From: a virus | Virus record (IMG/VR): IMGVR_UViG_3300025120_014745 | Location: 1 to 64,000 of that record | DNA: 64,000 bases | Direction: 5' to 3' (one strand) | Shown: piece after piece, positions 25,000 through 33,341 of the stretch | Numbering within the stretch: position 1 is the stretch's first letter | How the letters are laid out: every line of letters begins with the position of its first letter | Notes under the pieces: generated by a model | The model's input: only the letters and a program-made list of their open reading frames with translations | Databases searched by the model: none | Told to the model about the DNA's origin: nothing | Translations under genes and position numbers: made by a program

Positions 25000-25911
25000 A
25001 TGAGCATAGTATTCGTTATTGATAATTTAACAGCAGGAAATGCATACATAAGAGGTATTTTACCCGCAACAGGTATGACTAATAACAAAATTGACGCTAA
25101 ATATTGTGTTGCAAATAGTTTTAATCCAGAAAGTGTTGACGACAAAGATACAGTTGTTTTTGTTAAGTACGATAGACTGAACCAGTCATCCCAAGTAAAA
25201 AAGAATGGCGCAAGAGTTGTTCTAGATATTGTTGATTCAAAAAAACATTGGATACAACACCGCGACAATTTAGATGCACTCATAGTTAATACTGAATCAT
25301 CTAGACATATTATTAGGAAAACTCACGGTTTTAAAGGACCGATATTTAAAATTCCACACATCCTTACAAACTTCAACAAGGATTACATTGGTCAAAAAAG
25401 AAAGAAATTACCTGAAAAAATTAAAACAATAGGATACCTAGGCGTCGGCGATACATTTACTGACAGTCAATCATTTCATAACTTTTGTAAAGAAAATAAT
25501 TTAAACTGGTACCAGAATCAACCATCAATTAACTCAAATGAAGAAACAACACTTAATTTGGATTTAGGCTGTATAAATTTTTTGCATGAAAATAAAAGAA
25601 TCGGTGGTTCGTATACTATAACGAAGCCTAGTGCAAAAGTTTTAAATCTTTTTTCTTACGGCATTCCTGCACTTTTTTCACCTTACGAATCATACATTGA
25701 CGCAATCGCAACATATAATCACAAAGAACTTCTTTGGTGTGTTTGCGGATCAAAAGAAGCAATGTTTGATAAGATTAAAATATTACAAAATGATCGACAG
25801 CTATATACACAATTGTCTGATTCAGCTTTCAATCTTTCAAAAAACTTTCATATAAGTAAAACATGTCATATTTATAAAGAAATAATAGATTTTGCGGGTA
25901 TAAAAAAATGA
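25000..25911 (+). CDS. Putative GT-B glycosyltransferase
   Basis: In this 303-residue protein the pattern is GT-B: FVIDNLTAGNAYIRGILPAT at the start, TIGYLGVGDTFTDSQSFHNF at the hinge, and SYTITKPSAKVLNLFSYGIP as a donor-site-like loop with Lys and Ser near 205-225. The E-x7-E pair of GT4 is replaced by a K/P-rich segment, so it could be a divergent or non-catalytic family member. AGGAGA precedes the ATG. It lies between UDP-Galf mutase and a B12-radical SAM enzyme; a Galf transferase role is possible from position only. Confidence 0.65.
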   Translation: MSIVFVIDNLTAGNAYIRGILPATGMTNNKIDAKYCVANSFNPESVDDKDTVVFVKYDRLNQSSQVKKNGARVVLDIVDSKKHWIQHRDNLDALIVNTESSRHIIRKTHGFKGPIFKIPHILTNFNKDYIGQKRKKLPEKIKTIGYLGVGDTFTDSQSFHNFCKENNLNWYQNQPSINSNEETTLNLDLGCINFLHENKRIGGSYTITKPSAKVLNLFSYGIPALFSPYESYIDAIATYNHKELLWCVCGSKEAMFDKIKILQNDRQLYTQLSDSAFNLSKNFHISKTCHIYKEIIDFAGIKK

Positions 25912-27395
25912 ATACTGTATGTTTAATAACACCACCTTCTCCATTCTTGCTTGATGAAAGAGTCTTTATGCACATTGGTATACTTAGGGTTGCTTCTTCT
26001 TTAGAAAGTAAAGGTTACAAGATAGATTTCTTAGATTTAAGCGGGGTCGACAATTACTTGCAGGTTGTTGAAGATTATTGCAAAAAAAACAAACACATTA
26101 AAGATTTTGGATTGACAGCATCAACACCCCAGATACCGTTTGCAGTAAGCATTGCAAAAGTAATTAAGAAAAATAAGACTACTAGTAAGTTAATTTTAGG
26201 TGGCCCACACGTAACTTTAATGAACACAGCTAGTAAACGAGAAGTAAAGAAGGGACTAGAAAAAAGTGACAGAGCAACAATTGATATTAGTAACTTAGCT
26301 AATATTTTTGACGTGCTTGTTTGCGGCGATGGTGAATATACTATATTTGAAGCATTAAAAATTGATAAAGGGATCGTGGACGCTGACGATCGTAAGTCTC
26401 CTTACTTTCTAACAAACCAACAGTTTTCGGAACTCCCGTTACCCGCAAGACATTTAGTAGATGTAGAATCTTATAAGTATAGTATAGCAGGTAAGAAGTC
26501 AACAAGTTTGATTGCGCAGCTAGGTTGCCCCTTTAAGTGTACTTTCTGTTCAGGTCGCAATTCACCTTTCTTAAGAAAGATAAGACAGCGAAGCTCGGAA
26601 TCAATTGTTGAAGAAATGCGTCACCTTTATCATAGTTACGGCTATACCGGCTTCATGTTTTATGATGATGAATTAAATGTTAATAAGAATTTAATAGATT
26701 TATTAAATCAGATAACAGACCTGCAAATGGAACTAGGCGAGGAATTTAGACTGAGAGGTTTTGTAAAGGCAGAGTTGTTTAAAGATGAGCAAGCTGAAGC
26801 TATGTATAGAGCGGGTTTTCGTTGGCTTTTGACAGGATTCGAATCAGGCGATGAAAGAATACTCAAGAACATTAAAAAAATGGCCAAGCGAGAAGACAAT
26901 ACTCGTGCTGTTGAAATAGCAAAAAGGCACAATCTTAAAGTAAAAGCACTAATGTCAATCGGTCATGCCGGTGAAAGCATTGAAACAATAGAAAATACAA
27001 AAAAGTGGCTTCTAGAAGTAGAGCCTGAAGAGTTTGATTGCACAATTATAACAACATACCCAGGTTCGCCATATTTTGACGATGCGATAAAACAAGACGA
27101 CATTTATGTATACACATCAGATATTACTGGCGACAAGTTATACCAGTCTAATATTAACTACTTAACTGAATTAGATTACTACAAGGGTGATCCTAATGGC
27201 GGCTATATCTCTTATGTTTGGACTGATCATTTGAAACCCCAAGAGTTAGTAACAGCAAGAAATGAATTAGAAAAAGAAGTTAGGGAAAAACTTAACATAA
27301 AGTTTAATCCTGCGAGGCCAGGTATAAAGTATGAACATTCTATGGGTATGGGTAATATTACGATACCTGACTTCATCTTACGGAAAACAAGTTGA
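25908..27395 (+). CDS. B12-binding-type radical SAM enzyme
   Basis: The 495-residue product has an N-terminal Rossmann-type cobalamin-binding region (ITPPSPFLLDERVFMHIGIL, TASTPQIPFAVSIAKVIKK, LILGGPHVTLMN and VLVCGDGEYTIFEAL), then the radical SAM motif C207-x3-C211-x2-C214 in LGCPFKCTFCSGR, followed by GFMFYDDELNV and GFESGDERILKNI. The B12-radical SAM superfamily carries out methylations of unreactive carbons, ring contractions and similar chemistry; C-methylation of a sugar is the likeliest use in an island like this (inference). There is no His near the B12 loop to act as lower ligand (DxHxxG absent), as in many family members. It overlaps the previous stop by 4 bases. Confidence 0.9.
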   Translation: MNTVCLITPPSPFLLDERVFMHIGILRVASSLESKGYKIDFLDLSGVDNYLQVVEDYCKKNKHIKDFGLTASTPQIPFAVSIAKVIKKNKTTSKLILGGPHVTLMNTASKREVKKGLEKSDRATIDISNLANIFDVLVCGDGEYTIFEALKIDKGIVDADDRKSPYFLTNQQFSELPLPARHLVDVESYKYSIAGKKSTSLIAQLGCPFKCTFCSGRNSPFLRKIRQRSSESIVEEMRHLYHSYGYTGFMFYDDELNVNKNLIDLLNQITDLQMELGEEFRLRGFVKAELFKDEQAEAMYRAGFRWLLTGFESGDERILKNIKKMAKREDNTRAVEIAKRHNLKVKALMSIGHAGESIETIENTKKWLLEVEPEEFDCTIITTYPGSPYFDDAIKQDDIYVYTSDITGDKLYQSNINYLTELDYYKGDPNGGYISYVWTDHLKPQELVTARNELEKEVREKLNIKFNPARPGIKYEHSMGMGNITIPDFILRKTS

Positions 27396-28069
27396 AAAAA
27401 ATATCTAAAGTAAAATATAGTGACTTTTTAAATAGTATAAACAGTGAAAGTGTTTTGACTGTTAAAAAGAAGCGAGAACGTGCTGTTTATTTACTTCCTG
27501 ATCGTAATATCTTTTTTAAGATCTGGGTTCCTAACTGGACACAGGGCTTAATAACAAACTTTTGCATTGACAGTAAATTCTATAATGAGCAAAATATAGA
27601 ATCAGTGTTACAATTAATAGAGGACGACACGGGCCCACGTGGATACACACAACTAGCAGGTGTTTCAGCAGCAGAACCGGGTAAAAGTGACAAAAGCTGG
27701 GACATGTTTATCAGTATGACAACGCTAGATCAGAGAAAGAATTTTATTAAGTCATTTTTTAAAAATTCTCTGAGGGTTGGCGGAACATACACAGATCTAG
27801 CGCCATGTAATCTAATATTTTTCAACAATAATATTAATTTTATTGACTTAGAATCATTTAGAAGTTTTGATCTGATTTACGACAACAAAAGAAAAGAATA
27901 CGAAAATTTTGACTTAGACGCTTGGTGGAAACCTCATGAGACTGCGAAAAGAGACGTCAACAAGTATTTAAAGTCTTACCTTTTAGAGTGTATCGGTTTA
28001 GAATTAAAATTTGATATTGACTCTAGGGAAAATTTTAAGAAAACAGCAGAGTTAGTTTATGATTATTGA
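27392..28069 (+). CDS. Divergent kinase-fold protein, possibly sugar/lipid A kinase-like
   Basis: The 225-residue protein has a pattern resembling the catalytic core of the eukaryotic-like kinase/LPS kinase superfamily. RAVYLLPDRNIFFKIWVP gives a possible ATP-anchoring Lys43, and TDLAPCNLIFFNNNINFIDLES corresponds to the catalytic loop Asp135-x4-Asn140 plus the metal-binding Asp152. This arrangement is like the LPS core kinases WaaP/InaA or the aminoglycoside phosphotransferase type, and would phosphorylate a glycan. The glycine-rich loop is not visible. The start is TTG at 27392 overlapping the previous stop by 4 bases. The assignment rests on the D-x4-N...D pattern and context only. Confidence 0.5.
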   Translation: MKKISKVKYSDFLNSINSESVLTVKKKRERAVYLLPDRNIFFKIWVPNWTQGLITNFCIDSKFYNEQNIESVLQLIEDDTGPRGYTQLAGVSAAEPGKSDKSWDMFISMTTLDQRKNFIKSFFKNSLRVGGTYTDLAPCNLIFFNNNINFIDLESFRSFDLIYDNKRKEYENFDLDAWWKPHETAKRDVNKYLKSYLLECIGLELKFDIDSRENFKKTAELVYDY

Positions 28070-28853
28070 AGAAGTACCGGTAATAATATTTGAATTAGAA
28101 GAACGAACAAAAGATTTAGCAGTCTTGTGTTTCAGAAATCTCGGTTTTAAAAATATTATTATATTAGATCATGAAGAGTCTTTTTCTGAAAAAATGAATC
28201 GATTTTTTAATATCGCGCTATCAGAAGAATATCAAGCTCATGATTTGTTCATTAGAAGCGACGCAGATAGATTAGTATTTTCTGGCATGGTTGAATTAGT
28301 TAAAAGTTCTTACGATGCAGTAAAGTCTAGTCAAAATGGATACCTTTTAAGTGAAGGTCATGGTTTTGAATGTTTTATGCAAAAGCTGAGAGGGGCAACA
28401 CCTCACGTCTATTCAAAAAATCTAATAAAACACATTGTTGAAAACAAAGATACACTTGTAAAAGATATCCAAAAACCAGAAAGTCACATAGGCACTTACT
28501 GCAAAGAAGAACTTAAGTGTTTTTATTTTTTTAATTTTTTGACAAACTTACATGAGTTTGAACAGTATCCTTCTAAAATGTACAATGCTTTTTTAAATAG
28601 AATTCACAGAGGTCACCTAAGCTACTATAACTTAGAAAGTATAGCGTCAAATCACTTTTACGGTCCTGCCATGAAGTTAGCTATAGACAATTTTAATAAT
28701 AACAAAAATAGTCCTGTGACTTTGTCTTACACTAAGAATGACTTAAAAATATTGTTAGATAAAGATAAGGTGCTAGGTCCAATTAATGATGTGGAAAAAA
28801 TGTGTAAATACTATGAAAGTGTTTATGACCAATTAAGCGAGAGACATTTTTAA
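28059..28853 (+). CDS. GT2-like nucleotide-sugar transferase
   Basis: The 264-residue protein has a GT-A-like plan: NIIILDHEESF as the first acidic loop, then FIRSDADRLVFSGMVELV around 67-84, where DAD fits the metal-binding DxD. An aromatic-rich C-terminal region (FYFFNFLTNLHEFEQYPSKM) could hold the acceptor. I see no standard GT2 opening (P-x-Y-N). It starts in the stop region of the previous gene (11-base overlap). A family name would need a profile search; it may also be an inactive relative. Confidence 0.55.
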   Translation: MIIEEVPVIIFELEERTKDLAVLCFRNLGFKNIIILDHEESFSEKMNRFFNIALSEEYQAHDLFIRSDADRLVFSGMVELVKSSYDAVKSSQNGYLLSEGHGFECFMQKLRGATPHVYSKNLIKHIVENKDTLVKDIQKPESHIGTYCKEELKCFYFFNFLTNLHEFEQYPSKMYNAFLNRIHRGHLSYYNLESIASNHFYGPAMKLAIDNFNNNKNSPVTLSYTKNDLKILLDKDKVLGPINDVEKMCKYYESVYDQLSERHF

Positions 28854-28854
28854 A

Positions 28855-29910
28855 ATGTATAGTTTTTTTATATTCGGTACCACAAATTTTCAAGATATGC
28901 TACCAGTCTTATTTGAGCATTTAAAGTCTGGCGATGATTGCTGGGTGAGCTTCTTTGATATATTTAGCAAGAAAAGACAATTGTACGATTACAATGTTGA
29001 AGAAATTAAAAGTTTCTTTTTAAAAAAGTGTAAAAGTTATAATTTAAAGTTGCCAACCATCAACTTTTACAGGCATGATGATCAAGAAGATTATTTATTA
29101 CACTACAGTAATCATGATCCTGGCGTAGTTTACATCCAAGAGATTAATCCTAAATATCCAGTGTGGTATCCAAAGATAGCTAGTAAAGCTAAGGTGGTGC
29201 ATTTTGCTTGGTGGGACGAAGTAAAACATTTAAGTTCACCGCGAGTTAAACCAGATATTTCAATATTAAAACAAGCCAGCGATGTCAAATACGGTTATGA
29301 CAAATATCCACACGCATATTTTGGTAATTTAAGGATGGACCATCTACAGTATATAAGTAAAAAAAATGATGTTATAAAAAGATGTTTTATACCGGAAACT
29401 TATTTAAGAATGGGACAAAAAGACAAGAACGATTCATTGAAAATTGCTAAATTTTGTGACAAATTAATCGACTTTTTACACCAGAATAATTTTGAAGTTA
29501 TATGGAAGAAGAGAGAAAAAGGTTATCCGAGAGAAAAATGGTGTAGTCCACTCGACTTAATGAAAAACATGCCTGATGTGATCATTGAAAAAGATCTACG
29601 ATTTCCATCTAGTCTTTGTGAGCACCCATACACCTCAGATTGTTGCATTGTCATAAATGATAGTTTTGCTTTTTTTGATATTATGCACATGAACACAAAC
29701 TGCATAATTTTAACAACTGAGGGCGGCAGAAAACATAAGATCGACGACTTTTTTAGGGAAGACTTTTCAGAAAATATTATTGACATGAAGATAGAAGGTT
29801 GTTGGAAAAAATTAAAAAATCAAATTGAAAAACAAAATACTTTTGAGTATAATATTAAACAACAAACTAATGTTTCTAACAAAATAATTGAGTATATAAG
29901 AACCCTATGA
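28855..29910 (+). CDS. Hypothetical, glycerophosphotransferase/GT-B-like
   Basis: The 351-residue protein has no certain family. A Rossmann-like start (YSFFIFGTTNFQDMLPVLFE) and a C-terminal half with PYTSDCCIVINDSFAFFDIM followed by INLTTEGGRKH-type residues (NCIILTTEGGRK) recall the UDP/CDP-binding half of TagB/TagF and other GT-B proteins, where a Ser/Asp at the S-D-x-S loop binds the donor phosphate. It starts one base after the preceding stop and overlaps the next gene by 4 bases. It is placed directly before the CMP-sugar transferase, so it may use that donor; this is inference from order. Confidence 0.5.
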   Translation: MYSFFIFGTTNFQDMLPVLFEHLKSGDDCWVSFFDIFSKKRQLYDYNVEEIKSFFLKKCKSYNLKLPTINFYRHDDQEDYLLHYSNHDPGVVYIQEINPKYPVWYPKIASKAKVVHFAWWDEVKHLSSPRVKPDISILKQASDVKYGYDKYPHAYFGNLRMDHLQYISKKNDVIKRCFIPETYLRMGQKDKNDSLKIAKFCDKLIDFLHQNNFEVIWKKREKGYPREKWCSPLDLMKNMPDVIIEKDLRFPSSLCEHPYTSDCCIVINDSFAFFDIMHMNTNCIILTTEGGRKHKIDDFFREDFSENIIDMKIEGCWKKLKNQIEKQNTFEYNIKQQTNVSNKIIEYIRTL

Positions 29911-30560
29911 AGAAAGTGATCGTAATCCCAATAAAAACAAATAACCAGCGGCTGCCTGGCAAGAATACTATGATTTTAGCAGGAAAACCTCTGTACCAGT
30001 ATCTTTTCGATACGGTAAGAGATTTACGGCATATAGGTATAGACGTTGTTATTGATAGTTCTGATGATGAAATACTTTCTATTGCTAGGAGATATAATTT
30101 TGGCACTATAAAACGTGATACATCCTTAAACACTCCCGAAACGTCAGGTAACGATTTAATTTTAAATCAAATTAAAAAATTAAATCTAGATGATGATTGC
30201 ATGCTAGGACAGTTTTTCGTAACAACACCATTCTTGGAAAAGAATACAATTGAAAAAGCATTTAGCACAATGGAAAAAACTAACAAGACAAGTTGTTTTG
30301 GTTTGTACACCGTCTATGATAGGTTTTGGTACCAAAGTAAGCCGGTAAATCATAATCCCAAATCACTTGTGGGTACACAATATATGAACCCACTCTTTAG
30401 AGAGGCTGGATTTTATATTTTTAAAGTTGGTGCATTTTTAAACGAGAAATCTAGAATAACAGAAGATTTTGTTAATTTTGAAGTGGACGAAACAGAATGT
30501 ATTGATATCGATACAAACATTGATTTTATGTTTGCAGAATCATATGCTAAATCGAGGTGA
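29907..30560 (+). CDS. CMP-sugar synthetase-like cytidylyltransferase
   Basis: The 217-residue product belongs to the acylneuraminate cytidylyltransferase family (NeuA/KdsB/PseF relatives). IPIKTNNQRLPGKNT at residues 7-21 is the family's CTP-binding loop (P-x-R-x-x-S-x-R-x-P-x-K-N form, with N and Q substitutions). IDSSDDEILSIARRYN carries the acidic metal/CTP site, and TPFLEKNTIEKAF follows. Length is normal. It activates an acid or keto-sugar as CMP. The neighbouring DegT and AroB-like genes suggest the activated compound is not ordinary sialic acid, as no NeuB-type synthase is visible. Specificity is unknown. Confidence 0.85.
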   Translation: MKKVIVIPIKTNNQRLPGKNTMILAGKPLYQYLFDTVRDLRHIGIDVVIDSSDDEILSIARRYNFGTIKRDTSLNTPETSGNDLILNQIKKLNLDDDCMLGQFFVTTPFLEKNTIEKAFSTMEKTNKTSCFGLYTVYDRFWYQSKPVNHNPKSLVGTQYMNPLFREAGFYIFKVGAFLNEKSRITEDFVNFEVDETECIDIDTNIDFMFAESYAKSR

Positions 30561-30566
30561 AAAGGT

Positions 30567-31709
30567 ATGATAATCAAGAAGTACAGGTTAGAATATAGCA
30601 AAGATGATATCGACTTTGTTAAGCAAGAAATTGAGAAGTCATTAAAAAAAGGCTATTTGACCGACGGCGGTCCCAATGTTGATCTTTTTGAAAAGCTGTG
30701 GTGTGAATTCAACAAATCAAAACATTCGATTGCTGTTAGTAACTGTACAGCTGGTTTAGAATGTATACTTCGAGCTCTAGATGTAAAGGGTCATAGTGTC
30801 ATAGTCCCTGCGTATACATTCATTGCATCTGTAATGTCAATCTACAATTGCATGGGAATTCCCATATACGCGGATATATCAAAAGATACCTTATCTTTAT
30901 CACTTGAAAGTATTAAGCGATCAGTGAGGGAAGATACGAAAGCGATTATGGTCGTTCATGTAGGCGGTGTCATATCAAATGAAATTGTCAAAATAAGAGA
31001 ATACTGTGATGAAAAAAATCTTTTTTTGATAGAAGACGCAGCTTGTGCGCACGGAGCCACTTTTAATGGAATTAAATCAGGTAATTTTGGACATGCTTCT
31101 TGTTTCTCTTTTCATCATTCCAAAGTATTAACATCAGGTGAAGGCGGGATTATAACGACAGATTCCTTAGCGTTGAATAAAAGAATTAAAAGAATCAGGG
31201 CAATAGGACTCGACCGGTCTATCAATAACTATGAATCATTCGAGATAGGTAGCAACTCAAAGATGTCAGAAATAACTGCTACCCTTGCCATACTTCACAC
31301 TAAAAAAGCTGAAAGTATCATTGGTGAAAGAAGATCGATTGCAAAAAGATATGATGAAGAAATAATATTTAGTAAGAAATTAAAAAGCTTTAAAATGCCT
31401 GCTAATACGCAGGCAGGTTATTACAAGTATTTCATGTTAGCTCAAAACAAGTCCACCAAAGCCCAATTTTATAAATTCATGAAAACTAAAAACATTGATT
31501 TGCCACCTGCTGCTTATGAGTATACTTGCGACAAGCAAAAAATAAGTTTAAAAATGAATTGTGTGAAGGGTGACACGCTCACAAACTCTTATTACATGAA
31601 AGACCACAATATTTGCCTTCCCATGTATAACGGTTTAAGTCAAAAAGAAGTATCTTACATAATCCAAAATACCAACAAGTTTATTGAGAATTTAAATGAT
31701 AATAGTTAA
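30567..31709 (+). CDS. DegT/DnrJ/EryC1 PLP aminotransferase
   Basis: The 380-residue sugar aminotransferase has the PLP lysine at K186 in CFSFHHSKVLTSGEGG. D157 in LIEDAACAHGATFNG pairs with the pyridine nitrogen, and VSNCTAGLECILRALD plus PAYTFIASVMSIYNCMGIPI are the N-terminal hallmarks. These enzymes convert a keto sugar (or keto-cyclitol) to an amino sugar, usually from glutamate. The typical HSK motif is intact and length is normal. AGGTGAAAAGG precedes the ATG, and the gene overlaps the cyclase by 14 bases. Pairing with an AroB-like cyclase is a hallmark of aminocyclitol pathways, although a simple nucleotide-amino-sugar role is equally possible. Confidence 0.92.
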   Translation: MIIKKYRLEYSKDDIDFVKQEIEKSLKKGYLTDGGPNVDLFEKLWCEFNKSKHSIAVSNCTAGLECILRALDVKGHSVIVPAYTFIASVMSIYNCMGIPIYADISKDTLSLSLESIKRSVREDTKAIMVVHVGGVISNEIVKIREYCDEKNLFLIEDAACAHGATFNGIKSGNFGHASCFSFHHSKVLTSGEGGIITTDSLALNKRIKRIRAIGLDRSINNYESFEIGSNSKMSEITATLAILHTKKAESIIGERRSIAKRYDEEIIFSKKLKSFKMPANTQAGYYKYFMLAQNKSTKAQFYKFMKTKNIDLPPAAYEYTCDKQKISLKMNCVKGDTLTNSYYMKDHNICLPMYNGLSQKEVSYIIQNTNKFIENLNDNS

Positions 31710-32733
31710 ATCAAAAATCAAAGACTATAGTGTACATTTTTCTGAAAGAATAAGTCTTGAAGAAGATTTTTTCCTAATTGACAGAAAAGTTTATGCACTA
31801 TACAATGATATCTTTGAAAACGTTGATATATCTAAAATAGTTTTAATTGATGCGCTTGAAATAAACAAGACGTATACAGCTTGTGAAAAATACATTGAAG
31901 CTTTAATTAGTCTTGGTTTGAAACGAGGTAATACTATAGGTGCAGTAGGTGGAGGCATAACCCAAGATATCACTGGGTTTATTTCAAGTATTGTATTTAG
32001 AGGCGTAGATTGGAACTTCTACCCCACAACACTCTTAGCACAATGCGATAGTTGTATTGGTGGAAAAACATCAATCAATTTAGGAAATTACAAAAACTTA
32101 GTAGGTAACTTTAATCCACCAAAAAAAATTGTGATCAATGAAAGTTTTTTAAAAACGCTATCAATGAAGGATATCCAGTCAGGTCTAGGTGAAATTATAA
32201 AGATTAGCGTAGTCGACAAAAAATCAAGAATTGCGCCAGCTAAAATTAAAATGTGTTTATCTGAATCTTCTATTGATAACGAAACTATAAAACTAGCATT
32301 GCAAATTAAGAAAGAAATAATTGAAATTGATGAATTCGACAACGGATATCGCAATGTTATGAATTTTGGACACACATTTGGCCACGCAATTGAATCGATG
32401 ACCAAGTTTAGAATACCGCATGGTGTTGCTGTAGGGTTAGGTATCGACATTGCAAATAAAATAGCGTTAGCTGATAATTACACAGACATAGATTTAGATC
32501 GCGATGATGTTATTTCCGTTTTTAAATCTAAAAATGCAGAACACTACGAAACATTTAGACAGTTTTTCGATACCGATTCTTTTTTAAATGCTTTAAAAAG
32601 TGACAAAAAGAATAAAAACAAAGATGAAATAAGGTGTATACTTGCAAGGAATAAAGGTGACTTGAGTATAGTCACATATTCTGAATCTAATATCAGAGCA
32701 TTAATAGAAAAGATAGATATTGAAAATTTATAA
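31696..32733 (+). CDS. Dehydroquinate-synthase-like sugar phosphate cyclase
   Basis: The 345-residue NAD-dependent cyclase belongs to the AroB superfamily. The NAD site is GGGITQDITGFISSIVFRG (85-103), then YPTTLLAQCDSCIGGKTSIN and KNLVGNFNPP. The metal ligands are E166 in SGLGEIIK, H226/H230 in NFGHTFGHAIE and H242 in PHGVAVGLG. Standard DHQ synthases have an acidic residue after that last HG (HGEAV); here it is HGV, so the substrate may differ. Sister enzymes make deoxy-scyllo-inosose or epi-valiolone from sugar phosphates. It sits between a DegT aminotransferase and a SIS isomerase, a likely cyclitol cassette. Plain DHQ synthesis is less likely in this context. Confidence 0.87.
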   Translation: MIIVKSKIKDYSVHFSERISLEEDFFLIDRKVYALYNDIFENVDISKIVLIDALEINKTYTACEKYIEALISLGLKRGNTIGAVGGGITQDITGFISSIVFRGVDWNFYPTTLLAQCDSCIGGKTSINLGNYKNLVGNFNPPKKIVINESFLKTLSMKDIQSGLGEIIKISVVDKKSRIAPAKIKMCLSESSIDNETIKLALQIKKEIIEIDEFDNGYRNVMNFGHTFGHAIESMTKFRIPHGVAVGLGIDIANKIALADNYTDIDLDRDDVISVFKSKNAEHYETFRQFFDTDSFLNALKSDKKNKNKDEIRCILARNKGDLSIVTYSESNIRALIEKIDIENL

Positions 32734-32745
32734 ACGGAGGATATC

Positions 32746-33339
32746 GTGGTAACTAATTTTGAAAACATTGAAAATAAATTTAAATTAGCAGTTGATGGAA
32801 AAGATTATGAAAATTTAGTCCAGAAAATAATTAAAGCCAAAAGAATTTACATAATTGGTAATGGTGGGCTGCATTTCGTTGCAAGTCATATGGCAACAGA
32901 CATGTCTAGATTGATTGATAATAAGGCATTTTATTCTTTTGACAGCGTAGGATATATCACTTCTAATTCTAATGATCACGGATTTGGTAAAGTATTTATT
33001 CGATGGTTAGATACCATTGCTATGGTTGACGAAAAAGAGGAAAGTCTAATATTGGGGTTATCATGCTCGGGTAATTCATCGAACATTATTGGGTCTTTAC
33101 ATTGGGCAGAAGAAAAAGGATATATGACACACATGGTCAGTGGCCAAAAATCTACAATACTTAAAGAAAGTATTGATGAAGTAATACTAGATTGCGAGTA
33201 CTTCCACACAGTTGAAGTTCTTTGTCTTATGCTACTATACGACTTGATACACAAAACAGGAAATCACTGTCCATCAATATCAAAAGAAAAGAAAAGAATG
33301 GGTAATTCTTATTTAAGAAGTTTACCACCAAAGGAGTAA
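32746..33339 (+). CDS. GmhA-like SIS-domain sugar isomerase
   Basis: The 197-residue SIS protein has YIIGNGGLHFVASHMATDMS near residue 36, equivalent to the GNGGSAADAQH loop of GmhA. LGLSCSGNSSNIIGSLHWAE gives the phosphate-binding SGNS motif, and DCEYFHTVEVLCLMLLYDLI is in the place of the zinc/catalytic helix. GmhA has Q/E-x-x-H there; here the order is H-T-V-E, so the metal site and perhaps the substrate have changed. GmhA turns sedoheptulose 7-phosphate into heptose 7-phosphate, the first step toward ADP-heptose, and the other steps are encoded at 17710-19148. The start is GTG at 32746 with GGAGG at 32736-32740. Confidence 0.82.
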   Translation: MVTNFENIENKFKLAVDGKDYENLVQKIIKAKRIYIIGNGGLHFVASHMATDMSRLIDNKAFYSFDSVGYITSNSNDHGFGKVFIRWLDTIAMVDEKEESLILGLSCSGNSSNIIGSLHWAEEKGYMTHMVSGQKSTILKESIDEVILDCEYFHTVEVLCLMLLYDLIHKTGNHCPSISKEKKRMGNSYLRSLPPKE

Positions 33340-33341
33340 GA

